Shown here piece by piece: positions 53,906 through 62,305 of a stretch of DNA of 64,000 nt (position 1 is the first letter of the stretch; every line of letters begins with the position of its first letter). This DNA is from CAWVWD01 sp045106825 (GTDB lineage: Bacteria > Bacteroidota > Bacteroidia > Chitinophagales > Saprospiraceae). The stretch lies in NCBI GenBank assembly GCA_045106825.1, contig JBGCFH010000071.1:1-64000 (forward strand), given 5' to 3'. The position numbers and the translations under genes are program-made. Below the pieces are notes generated by a model. The model was not told the origin of the DNA and made no database searches. It was given only the letters and a program-made list of their open reading frames with translations.

Positions 53906-53945
53906 AAATCCGAATTAGATTAAGTTCTAATTCGGATTTTTTTTG
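53906..53945 (+). terminator. Intrinsic terminator of infC
   Basis: AAATCCGAATTAGA, 6-nt loop, TCTAATTCGGATTTTTTTT, 25 nt after the stop, isolating infC from the following gene. Confidence 0.88.
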
Positions 53946-53985
53946 CCTATATTAGTTAGAAATTACAACTCGATAAACCAAATTG

Positions 53986-54834
53986 ATGAAAAATTTTAAA
54001 AATAAAGTTATTGCTATAACTGGTGCTGGTTCAGGTATTGGTCGTGAATTAGCAATACAGTTAGCGGCTCAAAAGGCTACACTTTCACTCAATGATTTTA
54101 ATCCACAAAGCCTTGCTGAAACTGTTGATTTATTACAATTACCAAAAGAAAAAGTCAGTCAACATGTTTTTGATGTTGGTGACCAAAATGCTATCAAAAA
54201 CTATATCGAAGACACTATTTCGATACATGGACAACTTGATGGAATCATTAATAACGCAGGAACTTCTCTCGGAAAGGTGAAAGTTATTGATATGGAATAT
54301 GATGAAATTGATTTCCTTTTTAAAGTTAATCTTTGGGGTGTAATCTATGGTACAAAAGAAGCCTTACCATATTTAATTAATCGACCCGAAGCTTTTATTG
54401 CCAATGTATCGAGTGTTTTTGGATTGATTGGCGTTCCAACTCAATCAGCATATTGTATGACAAAATTTGCTGTCCGAGGATTCACAGAATCTTTGCGAAT
54501 GGAAGTCGCAAAATATCCGAATTTGAAAATTTATCAAATTCATCCTGGAGGAATTGATACGAATATTATCAAAAATTCTAAAATTAGAACGAAACAAGAA
54601 AAATCGAAACTCGGACGAAATTTTAAGAAAAGTGCCATCACTTCTGCACCTAATGCTGCCAAAACAATTATCAAAGGCATTCAAAAAAATAAAACTCGAA
54701 TTCTTATCGGTCGAGATGCACGATTAATTGATATTCTTGCTCGTTTATTTCCAAGTTTATATCAAAAATTTGTGATTCGCTCGTCCGCTGCTCGTCGGGC
54801 AGATTCTCTGAAAAAAGGAGAATTTAGTGATTAA
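53986..54834 (+). CDS. Short-chain dehydrogenase/reductase
   Basis: 282 residues from ATG 53986 (a TTG just before is ignored). Rossmann start KVIAITGAGSGIGRELAIQL with TGxxxGIG, NNAGTSLGKVKV, catalytic YxxxK in SAYCMTKFAVRGF, and Ser in NVSSVFGLIG; the downstream loop PGGIDTNIIKNSKIR. A classical NAD(P)-dependent SDR; substrate unknown (lipid-like or steroid-like SDRs share the VKVID.....F.vN.wGv. region). Monocistronic. Confidence 0.9.
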   Translation: MKNFKNKVIAITGAGSGIGRELAIQLAAQKATLSLNDFNPQSLAETVDLLQLPKEKVSQHVFDVGDQNAIKNYIEDTISIHGQLDGIINNAGTSLGKVKVIDMEYDEIDFLFKVNLWGVIYGTKEALPYLINRPEAFIANVSSVFGLIGVPTQSAYCMTKFAVRGFTESLRMEVAKYPNLKIYQIHPGGIDTNIIKNSKIRTKQEKSKLGRNFKKSAITSAPNAAKTIIKGIQKNKTRILIGRDARLIDILARLFPSLYQKFVIRSSAARRADSLKKGEFSD

Positions 54835-55040
54835 ACATGGTGTGTAAGATTTTCTATAATTGGTAAAAAAAATCTGCGTGAGATGATTGTTTTGGAAGGC
54901 AAAACGTAATATTTTCATTTTTAAATTTAATATCAGAGAAGCCTGAATAATAATTTAGAAAAAATCGGAACAAAGAAACTCGTAATTTTAGATACGGTTT
55001 TCCTGTAAAAATCAGACAAGCTGATTTGTGCTAATTTTTC

Positions 55041-55116
55041 GACAGGATAAACAGGATTTTACAGGATTTGGTAATTTTTGCCTTGCAAAAATCCTGTAAA
55101 TCTTGTCTATCCTGTC
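55041..55116. repeat. Inverted repeat of ACAGGATTT words
   Basis: Left arm at 55041-55069 (GACAGGATAAACAGGATTTT, then ACAGGATTT); right arm 55088-55116 is its near-complement. A related word occurs at 28037. Looks like a mobile palindromic intergenic unit. Confidence 0.7.
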
Positions 55117-55215
55117 AAAAAAGAAAAATTATGTCAGGCCAACTTTTTATAGAAAAACCGTTTAATTTTAGATTAGAAGTTTTAGTTTGACACAGATTTA
55201 ACTCGGAAATAAGGC

Positions 55216-55253
55216 AAAAGAACAACTCATTTTTATTTTGAGTTGTTCTTTTG
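55216..55253 (+). terminator. Terminator-like hairpin
   Basis: AAAAGAACAACTCA, loop, TGAGTTGTTCTTTTGTG, about 50 nt before the nucleotidase gene; it could end transcripts from upstream or act as a leader structure. Confidence 0.6.
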
Positions 55254-55303
55254 TGTTTAAAGACCATTTTAATGATAATTATTAAATCAAAAATAAGAAA
55301 CCA

Positions 55304-55828
55304 ATGAAACGAATCGCAATAGATATGGATGATGTGATGGCAGATACTTCGCAACGTAAAATAGATTGGTACGAAAGAGATTTTGGTATAAAACTGAATA
55401 AAGCTGACATCAAAGGAATGTATGTTACACATTATGTTCCGAAAGAACATTATCAACACGTCCGAGCATATTCAAAGCACAAAGATTTCTTTTGGGATTT
55501 AAAAATCATGCCTGAAAGTCAGCGAATTATAGAGGCTTTGACAGAAAAATATGAAGTATTTATTGTTTCTGCCGCAATGCCTTTTCCAAATTCTTACAAT
55601 GCTAAATACGAATGGTTACGCCAACATTTTCCTTTTATTGATATTCGTAATGTTGTTTTTTGTGGACATAAATATATTATTGATGCTGATTATTTGATTG
55701 ATGACCATGCGTATAATTTGGAATCTTTCAACGGAAAAGGTATTTTGTTCACTGCTCCACACAATACGGAAAAAACTGGTTTTGAACGTATGGACAACTG
55801 GTTTGATCTAGAGAATTATTTTTTATAA
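55304..55828 (+). CDS. 5'(3')-deoxyribonucleotidase-like HAD phosphatase
   Basis: 174 residues. HAD motif I RIAIDMDDVMADT (DMDD nucleophile), motif II VFIVSAAMPF, motif III region CGHKYIIDADYLIDDH. This is the NT5C-type 5' nucleotidase fold that dephosphorylates dNMPs and dUMP/dTMP, lowering nucleotide pools. It is 59 bp upstream of the TAC-like module; a separate -7 element (55854) lies between, so it may or may not be part of that unit. No clear reason to think it is a defence gene, though nucleotide-pool enzymes do occur in such loci. Confidence 0.88.
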   Translation: MKRIAIDMDDVMADTSQRKIDWYERDFGIKLNKADIKGMYVTHYVPKEHYQHVRAYSKHKDFFWDLKIMPESQRIIEALTEKYEVFIVSAAMPFPNSYNAKYEWLRQHFPFIDIRNVVFCGHKYIIDADYLIDDHAYNLESFNGKGILFTAPHNTEKTGFERMDNWFDLENYFL

Positions 55829-55853
55829 GTTATGGTTGTAACTTTTATTTACA

Positions 55854-55861
55854 TATATTTG
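55854..55861 (+). promoter_or_regulatory. -7 element of the toxin-antitoxin-chaperone module
   Basis: TATATTTG, 26 nt before the toxin start. A TTG lies only 15 bp upstream (55836), short of the ideal 19-20, so strength or regulation may be unusual. Confidence 0.42.
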
Positions 55862-55887
55862 TTGTAAGAACATAAACAATTGAAACA

Positions 55888-56430
55888 TTGATAAAAGTAT
55901 ATCATACTAACGAAGACAGAGGGGAAAAAACGAAAAAACCTGTTTTTGCAGAAGGTAATCATCAATGGCTTGGTGATGCTTTCTATTTTTGGCAGGATTA
56001 TGAGTTTGCAGAAGAATGGGGATATAATCGTATTTGTAACAAATCGAAATATCGAAAAGGCGAATTCACTCACTTTGATATTTACGAAGCAAATCTCAAT
56101 ATTGATTTTCCATCGGATGAAGTAATAGATACTGTTTTTAATCAAGAAGATTATCGAAAGTTTCTCGAAAAATTAGAATGGTTTGCTGTGAAATATAAAT
56201 CAGAATTTAGAACGAAACCAACTTTAGAGGAATTTAATGATTTTATTTACGATTTTGATTTATGGAAAGATATAAAAGCAATTCGATTTCAAGATTTACC
56301 AACAAAATCTAATCGAGATTATCTTAAAATAAAGAATTTTTATTACAAGAAAAGAATTCAAATTGCGGTATATGATATTTCAATTTTAAGTAGTTTTGAA
56401 CATATCCAAAATTTAGAATGTAAAAAATAA
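55888..56430 (+). CDS. Putative ADP-ribosyltransferase-like toxin (CmdT/DUF3990-like)
   Basis: 180 residues, starting TTG at 55888 (no ATG in frame; stop at 55873). It opens MIKVYHTNEDRG, with Y5-H6 as the first ART motif; the second motif is GDAFYFWQDYEFAEEWG (G29-D30-A31-F32-Y33-F34, then A41-x-x-W44), the DUF3990-type GxFYlT...eA..WA pattern; the third could be Q158 in RIQIAVYDI. This is the build of small RNA- or protein-modifying ART toxins. Order with the next two genes is toxin-antitoxin-chaperone. Inferred: modifies nucleic acid or protein with NAD when released from its antitoxin, as CmdT does to mRNA. Weak TTG start would keep toxin below antitoxin. ART identity is a visual call, not a search. 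Confidence 0.68.
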   Translation: MIKVYHTNEDRGEKTKKPVFAEGNHQWLGDAFYFWQDYEFAEEWGYNRICNKSKYRKGEFTHFDIYEANLNIDFPSDEVIDTVFNQEDYRKFLEKLEWFAVKYKSEFRTKPTLEEFNDFIYDFDLWKDIKAIRFQDLPTKSNRDYLKIKNFYYKKRIQIAVYDISILSSFEHIQNLECKK

Positions 56431-56436
56431 GGTAAG

Positions 56437-56730
56437 ATGGCTAAGTGGGAAAAATTAGATAATGAATTGTTAGGTGTTTTAGAAAATATGTCAAGTGAAA
56501 CATGGCAGTTATGGCAAGCTAATCGAGAACGCAATAAAGCCTTACGATTAGAACAGCAAAAATTAGCGGCAGAACTGCACTTAAAACAGCTTGAACTTAA
56601 AGAACAAATCCAAGTGTTTTCGGAAGGCTTTGTCTATTGGAATGATTTGAAGTTAGAGGATATCTTCAATACAGGATCCAGTGATGTTAAAAACGCAGGT
56701 AATAACAATAATTATGCAATGGCTGCCTAA
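56437..56730 (+). CDS. Putative antitoxin with chaperone-dependence tail
   Basis: 97 residues, ATG 56437, 6 nt after the toxin stop. The middle is a charged amphipathic helix (~28-62, ERNKALRLEQQKLAAELHLK), likely a coiled coil; next an aromatic/hydrophobic segment EGFVYWNDLKLEDIF (~68-82), then a disordered Asn/Gly tail. No DNA-binding fold seen. In TAC systems the antitoxin carries a C-terminal chaperone-addiction segment recognised by the SecB-like partner; the aromatic segment is the natural candidate here. Function is inferred from position, size and partners only. Confidence 0.62.
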   Translation: MAKWEKLDNELLGVLENMSSETWQLWQANRERNKALRLEQQKLAAELHLKQLELKEQIQVFSEGFVYWNDLKLEDIFNTGSSDVKNAGNNNNYAMAA

Positions 56731-56745
56731 ATTTATAAATTAATT

Positions 56746-57132
56746 ATGGAAAAATATCAATTAGAATTACTTTCTTTTGAAATTCGAAAAGTTCTATTTG
56801 AAAGAAGTACAATGGAAAAATCTTTTAACTTTGAAACAAATGTAAAATTTGGAATTAAAAACATTTCTAAAACAGAAACTAATGAAGTCTTTTCTACTGC
56901 ATTTATTGTAGAATTAAAAAATAGTACGATTCCCCAATCACCTTCTATACAAGTCGAAGCTGTAGGTTTCTTTGAAATACATGGAAATCCACCTAAAGAA
57001 GTAATTGAGAATTATAAAAATATTAGTTCCCCAACTATTGTATATCCATACATAAGAGCTTTCATTTCTAACCTTACTACTTCATCAGGCTTAAATTCAG
57101 TTATTTTACCAACTATTGCTTTTGCAGGTTAG
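56746..57132 (+). CDS. SecB-like chaperone of the TAC module
   Basis: 128 residues (general SecB ~155). The C-terminal half VEAVGFFEIHG followed by VYPYIRAFISNLTTSSGLN and VILPTIAF matches the SecB core (G.F.i, then fPyiRe..snl...gg.pplllpp.nF); the N-terminal half has beta-strands and a FNFETNVKFGIK block. Bacteroidota generally lack a housekeeping SecB, and a free-standing short SecB-like gene next to an ART-like gene and a small coiled-coil protein is typical of TAC modules, where it protects the antitoxin. 15 nt after the antitoxin stop; MurF-Alr follows 15 nt later. Confidence 0.8.
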   Translation: MEKYQLELLSFEIRKVLFERSTMEKSFNFETNVKFGIKNISKTETNEVFSTAFIVELKNSTIPQSPSIQVEAVGFFEIHGNPPKEVIENYKNISSPTIVYPYIRAFISNLTTSSGLNSVILPTIAFAG

Positions 57133-57147
57133 GTCTTTTTGATTAAA

Positions 57148-59577
57148 ATGAATAAATTTTTATCCTTCGATACAAGGCGGTTGATAATCCCTGAACGAAC
57201 CATTTTTTTTGCTTTGCAAGGCGAACAAAAAAATGGACACGACTTTATAAAAAAAGCGTATCAGCAAGGTGTTCGTGAGTTTGTGGTGCAGCGAGGTTTT
57301 GATTATTCGGCTTTCGCCAATAGTCGATTTGTGGAAGTTGATGATGTGTTGGCTTATTTGCAAAAAGTAGCGTTAGAACATCGACAACAGTTTGACTTAC
57401 AAACGATTGGAATAACAGGAAGTAATGGAAAAACGATTGTAAAAGAATGGTTGAATTACTTATTGTCAAAGAAAAATCCAACAAAAGTCGTTTGTAATCC
57501 GAAGTCTTATAACTCGCAAATCGGTGTTCCATTGTCTGTTTGGGAAATTCGGAAACAACACAAAATTGGGATTTTTGAAGCTGGTATTTCGACCGTTGGT
57601 GAGATGAAAAATTTAGCTCCTTTGATTGATTGTGAGATTGGAATTTTTACAAATATTGGTTCTGCTCATGATGAAGGTTTTGATAATCGAACGCAAAAAG
57701 TAGCGGAAAAAGCAATCTTATTTCAAAATGCGAAAATGATAATTTATAATTCGGATTTTGAAATAATTGATACGATAATTCGTCAAAAATATGCTCATAA
57801 AAAACTCGTCACTTGGTCATTTCAAAAGGAAACTTCGGACTTAATCATTACTAAAATTACGCATCAACGATTGACAAAAATCGAAGGTGTTTTTAATAAT
57901 GAAAAGGTTTTTATTGAAATCCCGTATTCGGATAAAGCGTCAATAGAAAATGCGATTAATTGTTGGTTGACAATGTTGACTTTGGGTTATGTTACAAATG
58001 ATTTACACGATGACTTTCGTCAATTGCCACACATTGCATTGCGTCTGGAGTTGAAACCAGCGGTGAATAATTCGACCTTGATTGACGATAGTTATAGTTT
58101 GGATTTGAACTCATTGACAATTGCTTTAGACTTTTTGATTCAGCAGCAAACGAATGCAAAACGAACCTTGATTCTTTCCGATATTTTGCAAAGTGGATTG
58201 GCGAAAGCCGATTTGTATCAAATGGTTGCGACTCGTTTGAATAGAAAAAAGATAAATCGACTAATCGGAATTGGTACAGAAATTCAAGCGATAAAACCGT
58301 TTTTGGATTCAACAATAGAAACGAAATTTTATAAATCAACGGCTTCCTTTTTACGCAATTTCAAATCTACTAATTTTCAAAACGAAAGTATTTTATTAAA
58401 AGGAGCAAGAATATTTGAATTTGAAAGAATAGCCAAAGCATTGGAACGACAACTGCATCAAGCGGTCTTGGAAGTCAACTTGAATGCGTTGGCGGACAAC
58501 CTTCGAGTGTATCGCAGTTTTGTGAAACCGACGACTAAAATCATGGCAATGGTCAAGGCTTCTGCTTATGGAAGTGGAATCGGTGAAGTTGCTCGTTTTT
58601 TGGAATATCAGAACGTAGATTATTTGGGTGTTGCTTATACGGATGAAGGTATTGTGATACGAAATGCTGGTGTTCGGTTGCCTATTTTGGTGCTAAATCC
58701 TGACATTGGAACGTTTGAGAAATTGATTTTAAATCGTTTAGAACCAGAGATTTATAGTTTTGAACTATTGGATTCGTTCCTACAAAGTTTGGAAAATACT
58801 CGCCAACTTTATCCAGATTTGGATTTAAATAATTATCCGATTCATATCAAATTAGATACTGGAATGCGACGCTTAGGTTTTGAATTAAATGATTTGGAAT
58901 TATTACAAAAACGATTAGAAAAATTAGACAATGTTCGTATAAAATCTATGTTTTCGCATCTTGCAGGGAGTGATGCAACAATTCATGATGCGTTTACAGA
59001 ACATCAAATATCGACTTTTCAAGCAATGTGTCAAACGTTATTTAAAATATTGACTTACAAGCCATTGCAACATATTTTAAATTCAAGCGGTATTACACGA
59101 TTTCCAAATGCTCAAATGAATATGGTTCGCTTAGGAATCGGTTTGTATGGTATAGATGCGCAACCTATTATTCAGCGAAAGCTGCAAAATGTAAGTACAC
59201 TAAAAACAACAATTTCTCAAATAAAATACGTCAAAAAAGGCGAAACTATTGGTTACAATAGAGTAGGAGAGGCAACGAAAAATATCAAAACGGCAACTAT
59301 TGGAATTGGTTATGCTGATGGTTTTGGTCGTGCGTTGAGTGATGGAGTCGGTGAAGTATTTTTGCATGGACAAACCGCAAAAGTTATCGGCAATGTCTGT
59401 ATGGATATGACGATGATTGATATTACAGCAATCGAAGCGGCACAAGTTGGTGATGAAGTGGAGATTTTTGGTGAACATTTAACCGTTCAATCATTAGCCA
59501 AAAGGCTGAAAACTATTCCGTATGAAGTATTTACCAATATCTCGGAACGAGTAAAACGAGTTTATTTTCAAGAGTGA
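57148..59577 (+). CDS. Bifunctional MurF / alanine racemase
   Basis: 809 residues from ATG 57148 (a TTG 9 nt earlier ignored). N-terminal MurF: P-loop GITGSNGKT (~87-96), then NPKSYNSQIGVPLSVW and FEAGISTVGEM; it adds D-Ala-D-Ala to UDP-MurNAc-tripeptide. C-terminal Alr (from ~435): PLP lysine in MAMVKASAYGSG (~469; usual VKADAYGHG, here ASAYGSG), Tyr in ETIGYNRVG, and GIGYADGFGR, CMDMTMIDIT. The fusion is characteristic of Bacteroidota and couples D-Ala supply to its use. It follows the TAC module by 15 nt and may be read from the same transcript, though an own promoter cannot be excluded. Confidence 0.94.
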   Translation: MNKFLSFDTRRLIIPERTIFFALQGEQKNGHDFIKKAYQQGVREFVVQRGFDYSAFANSRFVEVDDVLAYLQKVALEHRQQFDLQTIGITGSNGKTIVKEWLNYLLSKKNPTKVVCNPKSYNSQIGVPLSVWEIRKQHKIGIFEAGISTVGEMKNLAPLIDCEIGIFTNIGSAHDEGFDNRTQKVAEKAILFQNAKMIIYNSDFEIIDTIIRQKYAHKKLVTWSFQKETSDLIITKITHQRLTKIEGVFNNEKVFIEIPYSDKASIENAINCWLTMLTLGYVTNDLHDDFRQLPHIALRLELKPAVNNSTLIDDSYSLDLNSLTIALDFLIQQQTNAKRTLILSDILQSGLAKADLYQMVATRLNRKKINRLIGIGTEIQAIKPFLDSTIETKFYKSTASFLRNFKSTNFQNESILLKGARIFEFERIAKALERQLHQAVLEVNLNALADNLRVYRSFVKPTTKIMAMVKASAYGSGIGEVARFLEYQNVDYLGVAYTDEGIVIRNAGVRLPILVLNPDIGTFEKLILNRLEPEIYSFELLDSFLQSLENTRQLYPDLDLNNYPIHIKLDTGMRRLGFELNDLELLQKRLEKLDNVRIKSMFSHLAGSDATIHDAFTEHQISTFQAMCQTLFKILTYKPLQHILNSSGITRFPNAQMNMVRLGIGLYGIDAQPIIQRKLQNVSTLKTTISQIKYVKKGETIGYNRVGEATKNIKTATIGIGYADGFGRALSDGVGEVFLHGQTAKVIGNVCMDMTMIDITAIEAAQVGDEVEIFGEHLTVQSLAKRLKTIPYEVFTNISERVKRVYFQE

Positions 59578-59629
59578 ACGTACTGCCAAGTTGTACTTGG
59601 CAGTTGTCCAATTCGAGTTCAACTCGATT

Positions 59630-61546
59630 TTATTTCTTCTGTTGTAATAATCGTTTCGACATTTTGAAAAACGTCATTTCGGTAATCATTCCGACTAATT
59701 CTCCGCTATCTCGCACGACAGGCAAACAACCAATATTATTATCTTTGATAACTTTCATTGCGTCCATAAATGATGCTTTCAAGTTGATGGTAATTGGATT
59801 GGTAATCATAATATCTTTGACTAAAGTTACTGTACCTTTTTCATCAATTGGCGGGCGAACAAAACCTTTTAATAAGTTGGTTGAAGATACTAAACCTGTC
59901 AAAACACCTTTATCATCTTCGACAGCAACATAACGTAAATCTTTCCAATTCATAATATCAGCGACTAATTCCACTATATCGTCTTGTTCAACTGTGAAAA
60001 TATCCGTTTCCATAAATTCTTCAACGGTGACATCTCCGATTTCGTAATCTTCCAAGGTTGATAATTCGGGAATTTCCCATTCATGAACGGGTAAACCGCT
60101 GGTTTGATTTTTTGTAATGGCATTTGTTAAAGCAGTAATAGCTTCATCTTTAGTCGTTTGTTTAGCAAATTTAGTATACGTTCTCAACATCCATCTTGCA
60201 CCATTTGTATGTCTTTTGGCTCTTTCTTCAATTAAGCCTAAGTAGTTATCAATATCGCTGGAGTCGATATTTTGACGCTCTAAACCTGCTTTGGCAGTCG
60301 GAATCAGCTCTTCTCGAATCAAATCAACGGCAGAGATTTTCTTATCTTTTAGCCAAGTAAACTTACTATCAATACCAAATTTAGCAGCTTTCGTAAAGTT
60401 GTCACGAGCATCATCAAACGCCATATGTTCACGTATATCTTGGTATTGATGTGGAATTTCTGCCATTAGACCTAACCAAAATGCGGTATTCGCCATTTCG
60501 TCCATTACGGTTGGCCCAGCAGCGAAGACCCGATTTTCGATACGTAAATGTGGTTTTCCATTGTCCGAAATACCGAAGCAAGGGCGATTCCAACGATAAA
60601 CCGTTGAGTTGTGAACATTTAAGGCTCGTAATCTTGGAACTCGACCATTTCTGATTTCTTCTAAGGCATTTTCTTGAATATCGGAAGCAATCAAAACACG
60701 AAAACGCATAATGTCTTCCTTATAGATTTCCATGATGGATTTATCTAACCAATCGTTGCCAAAAGTAACACGAGGACTTCTGTCACGTAAGTGATAGTAA
60801 GAGTTTCGAGTATCAATAGATTGTTGGAAGAGTGCGATTCTTGACTCGTGCCAAAGGCGTTTTTTGAATAAAATCGGAGAGTTTGCAGCGATTGCCATAA
60901 CAGGTGCTGTAACGGCTTGAGCGATATTATACATTTTGGCAAATTCCTTTGGAGCAATTTGTAAATGCACCTGAAAACTTGTGTTACAAGCTTCCAAAAG
61001 CGGTGAATCATGCTTAATCAACAACTCATCAATTCCTTCAAATCTCAAATCATAATCCGTTCCACGCATTTCACGCAAAGCCGTCATTAAAGCTTTATAA
61101 CGTTTTTTTGGTGTTAGGTTTTCAATGGCTAAATCGGATTTTCGTAATGTTGGTAAAATTCCAGTTAATAGAATTTCGGTATCAATTTCGTTGGCTTTTT
61201 CTTTGATAAGATTCAAATAACCTTTGAGTTCTTCTTCCATCAATCGTAAACTATCGCCTCCAAAAACACGAGGCGTAAGGTTACATTCTAAGTTGAATTG
61301 AGCTAATTCGGTCTCGACCCAGTTGTGTTCTTTCATTTTGTCCAACACTTCCATTGCCTTTAACGCTGGTTTGAATGCTTTGTCAACCAAACACATTTCT
61401 TGTTCTGCACCAATTCGGATAATATCATCTTCAAACCAATCATTCTCTAACATATATTCAAATGCCTGAACGTCTTGCAACAAATTTTTAATAAAATGTT
61501 GCATTTGCTTTTGGTCTTTGACCATCGAAACTCGCTGTTCTCCCAT
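59630..61546 (-). CDS. Glutamate-cysteine-ligase-like (GCS2) protein with CBS pair
   Basis: 638 residues from ATG 61546; 23 further upstream codons are open but run into a hairpin. N-terminal GCS2-type ATP-grasp-like ligase region: RIGAEQEMCLVD (GxExE-like), FNLECNLTPR, HVHLQIAPKEFAK-type block, and YHLRDRSPRVTFGNDW. The C-terminus has two CBS domains (~505-560 VTVEEFMETDIFTVEQDDIV and ~580-635 DIMITNPITINLKASFMDAM, NIGCLPVV). CBS pairs bind adenine nucleotides, so ligase activity may respond to energy charge. True glutathione/gamma-glutamyl-amino-acid ligase or a divergent relative is undecided. No gshB seen nearby. Confidence 0.85.
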   Translation of the reverse strand: MGEQRVSMVKDQKQMQHFIKNLLQDVQAFEYMLENDWFEDDIIRIGAEQEMCLVDKAFKPALKAMEVLDKMKEHNWVETELAQFNLECNLTPRVFGGDSLRLMEEELKGYLNLIKEKANEIDTEILLTGILPTLRKSDLAIENLTPKKRYKALMTALREMRGTDYDLRFEGIDELLIKHDSPLLEACNTSFQVHLQIAPKEFAKMYNIAQAVTAPVMAIAANSPILFKKRLWHESRIALFQQSIDTRNSYYHLRDRSPRVTFGNDWLDKSIMEIYKEDIMRFRVLIASDIQENALEEIRNGRVPRLRALNVHNSTVYRWNRPCFGISDNGKPHLRIENRVFAAGPTVMDEMANTAFWLGLMAEIPHQYQDIREHMAFDDARDNFTKAAKFGIDSKFTWLKDKKISAVDLIREELIPTAKAGLERQNIDSSDIDNYLGLIEERAKRHTNGARWMLRTYTKFAKQTTKDEAITALTNAITKNQTSGLPVHEWEIPELSTLEDYEIGDVTVEEFMETDIFTVEQDDIVELVADIMNWKDLRYVAVEDDKGVLTGLVSSTNLLKGFVRPPIDEKGTVTLVKDIMITNPITINLKASFMDAMKVIKDNNIGCLPVVRDSGELVGMITEMTFFKMSKRLLQQKK

Positions 61547-61570
61547 TATTTTTCGTTTTATTTTAGAATG

Positions 61571-61621
61571 TTCGAGTGTTGTAACAAACACTTGAGCATT
61601 TAAACATTTAAACACTCGAAC
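61571..61621. repeat. Inverted repeat upstream of the GCS2-CBS gene
   Basis: GTTCGAGTGTT and AACACTCGAAC arms around a TTTAAATGTTTAAATG core, 25 nt before the start codon on the minus strand. Could be a regulatory operator or leader stem. Confidence 0.5.
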
Positions 61622-61707
61622 AATTTAGTAATTTAACAGTATTTTTACTTTTTCAATCGTTGATTAAAGAAACGAACTATTTTAGAAAAATCAAATTTTT
61701 TATTGAT

Positions 61708-62232
61708 ATGCGAAATAAATTAGTAGGAATTGCGGTGTTGATGAGTTTATGTCTTTTTCAATGTAATCCTGATGATACTGTGCCAGGTTTTGAAATGACT
61801 TACTTTCGAGAATTTGAAATTTTTGCGGGTTTGAATACGTTTGACACACACGTTTTTCAGTTACCCAACTTTGATGCAGAATACGAATCATTCTTAAATA
61901 ATAATGGTGTAACAACAGAACAAGTGACACAAATTGTCCCGAAAGCGTTCCGAATTACAAACGTCACCGGGAATATTACCTTTGAAGATTTGCAACGAGT
62001 GCGTTTATTTATGTCGAAAACAGATGGCACATTAGAACGAGAAATTGCTTTTTTAGAACCGATTCCGAATAATATTGGCTACCAAATAGATTTAGTACCA
62101 ACATTACCTGATTCCAAAACGATTATGGAATCAGGTGAGTTTGATTTATTTTTGAAATTGAATTATCGCTCAATTCCTGCTCAATCTATTGATGCTCGAA
62201 TTAGTGTTGTTTTTCAGGCGGTTACAGATTAA
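61708..62232 (+). CDS. Small lipoprotein of unknown function
   Basis: 174 residues from ATG 61708, chosen because a lipobox follows (MRNKLVGIAVLMSLCLFQCN; Cys19). The frame is open to TTG 61660 but those 16 codons have no lipoprotein sense. Mature part is beta-rich: FEMTYFREFEIFAGLNTFDT, ITGNITFEDLQRVRLFMSK-like strands, LEREIAFLEPIP, IDLVPTLPD, ending ISVVFQAVTD. No family recognised; probably outer-membrane or surface anchored. Confidence 0.72.
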   Translation: MRNKLVGIAVLMSLCLFQCNPDDTVPGFEMTYFREFEIFAGLNTFDTHVFQLPNFDAEYESFLNNNGVTTEQVTQIVPKAFRITNVTGNITFEDLQRVRLFMSKTDGTLEREIAFLEPIPNNIGYQIDLVPTLPDSKTIMESGEFDLFLKLNYRSIPAQSIDARISVVFQAVTD

Positions 62233-62235
62233 TAT

Positions 62236-62305
62236 TTCGGGTTGTGAGTTTGACGAATTGACCACCGAAATCTCGGTGGTTAATTCGTCAAACTCACAAC
62301 CCGAA
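62236..62305. repeat. 70-nt near-perfect palindrome in a convergent gap
   Basis: Arms of ~33 bp (TTCGGGTTGTGAGTTTGACG, then AATT.ACCACCGA, with its complement) with one mismatch and a tiny loop AAATC. It lies between the plus-strand lipoprotein and a minus-strand lipoprotein, immediately before the CCCGAG-type repeat (62306-62376, copy B). Could terminate both transcripts or be a REP-like unit. Confidence 0.72.

Larger units (their letters stand above)
54835..55303. other. Intergenic region with ACAGGAT inverted repeat
   Basis: 469 bp. Holds a 29-bp imperfect inverted repeat (55041-55116) and a terminator-like hairpin (55216-55253). No gene supported. Confidence 0.55.

Noticed and set aside
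55115..55459. 114-codon minus-strand ORF
   Set aside because: Overlaps the nucleotidase gene and the upstream hairpin; no plausible product.
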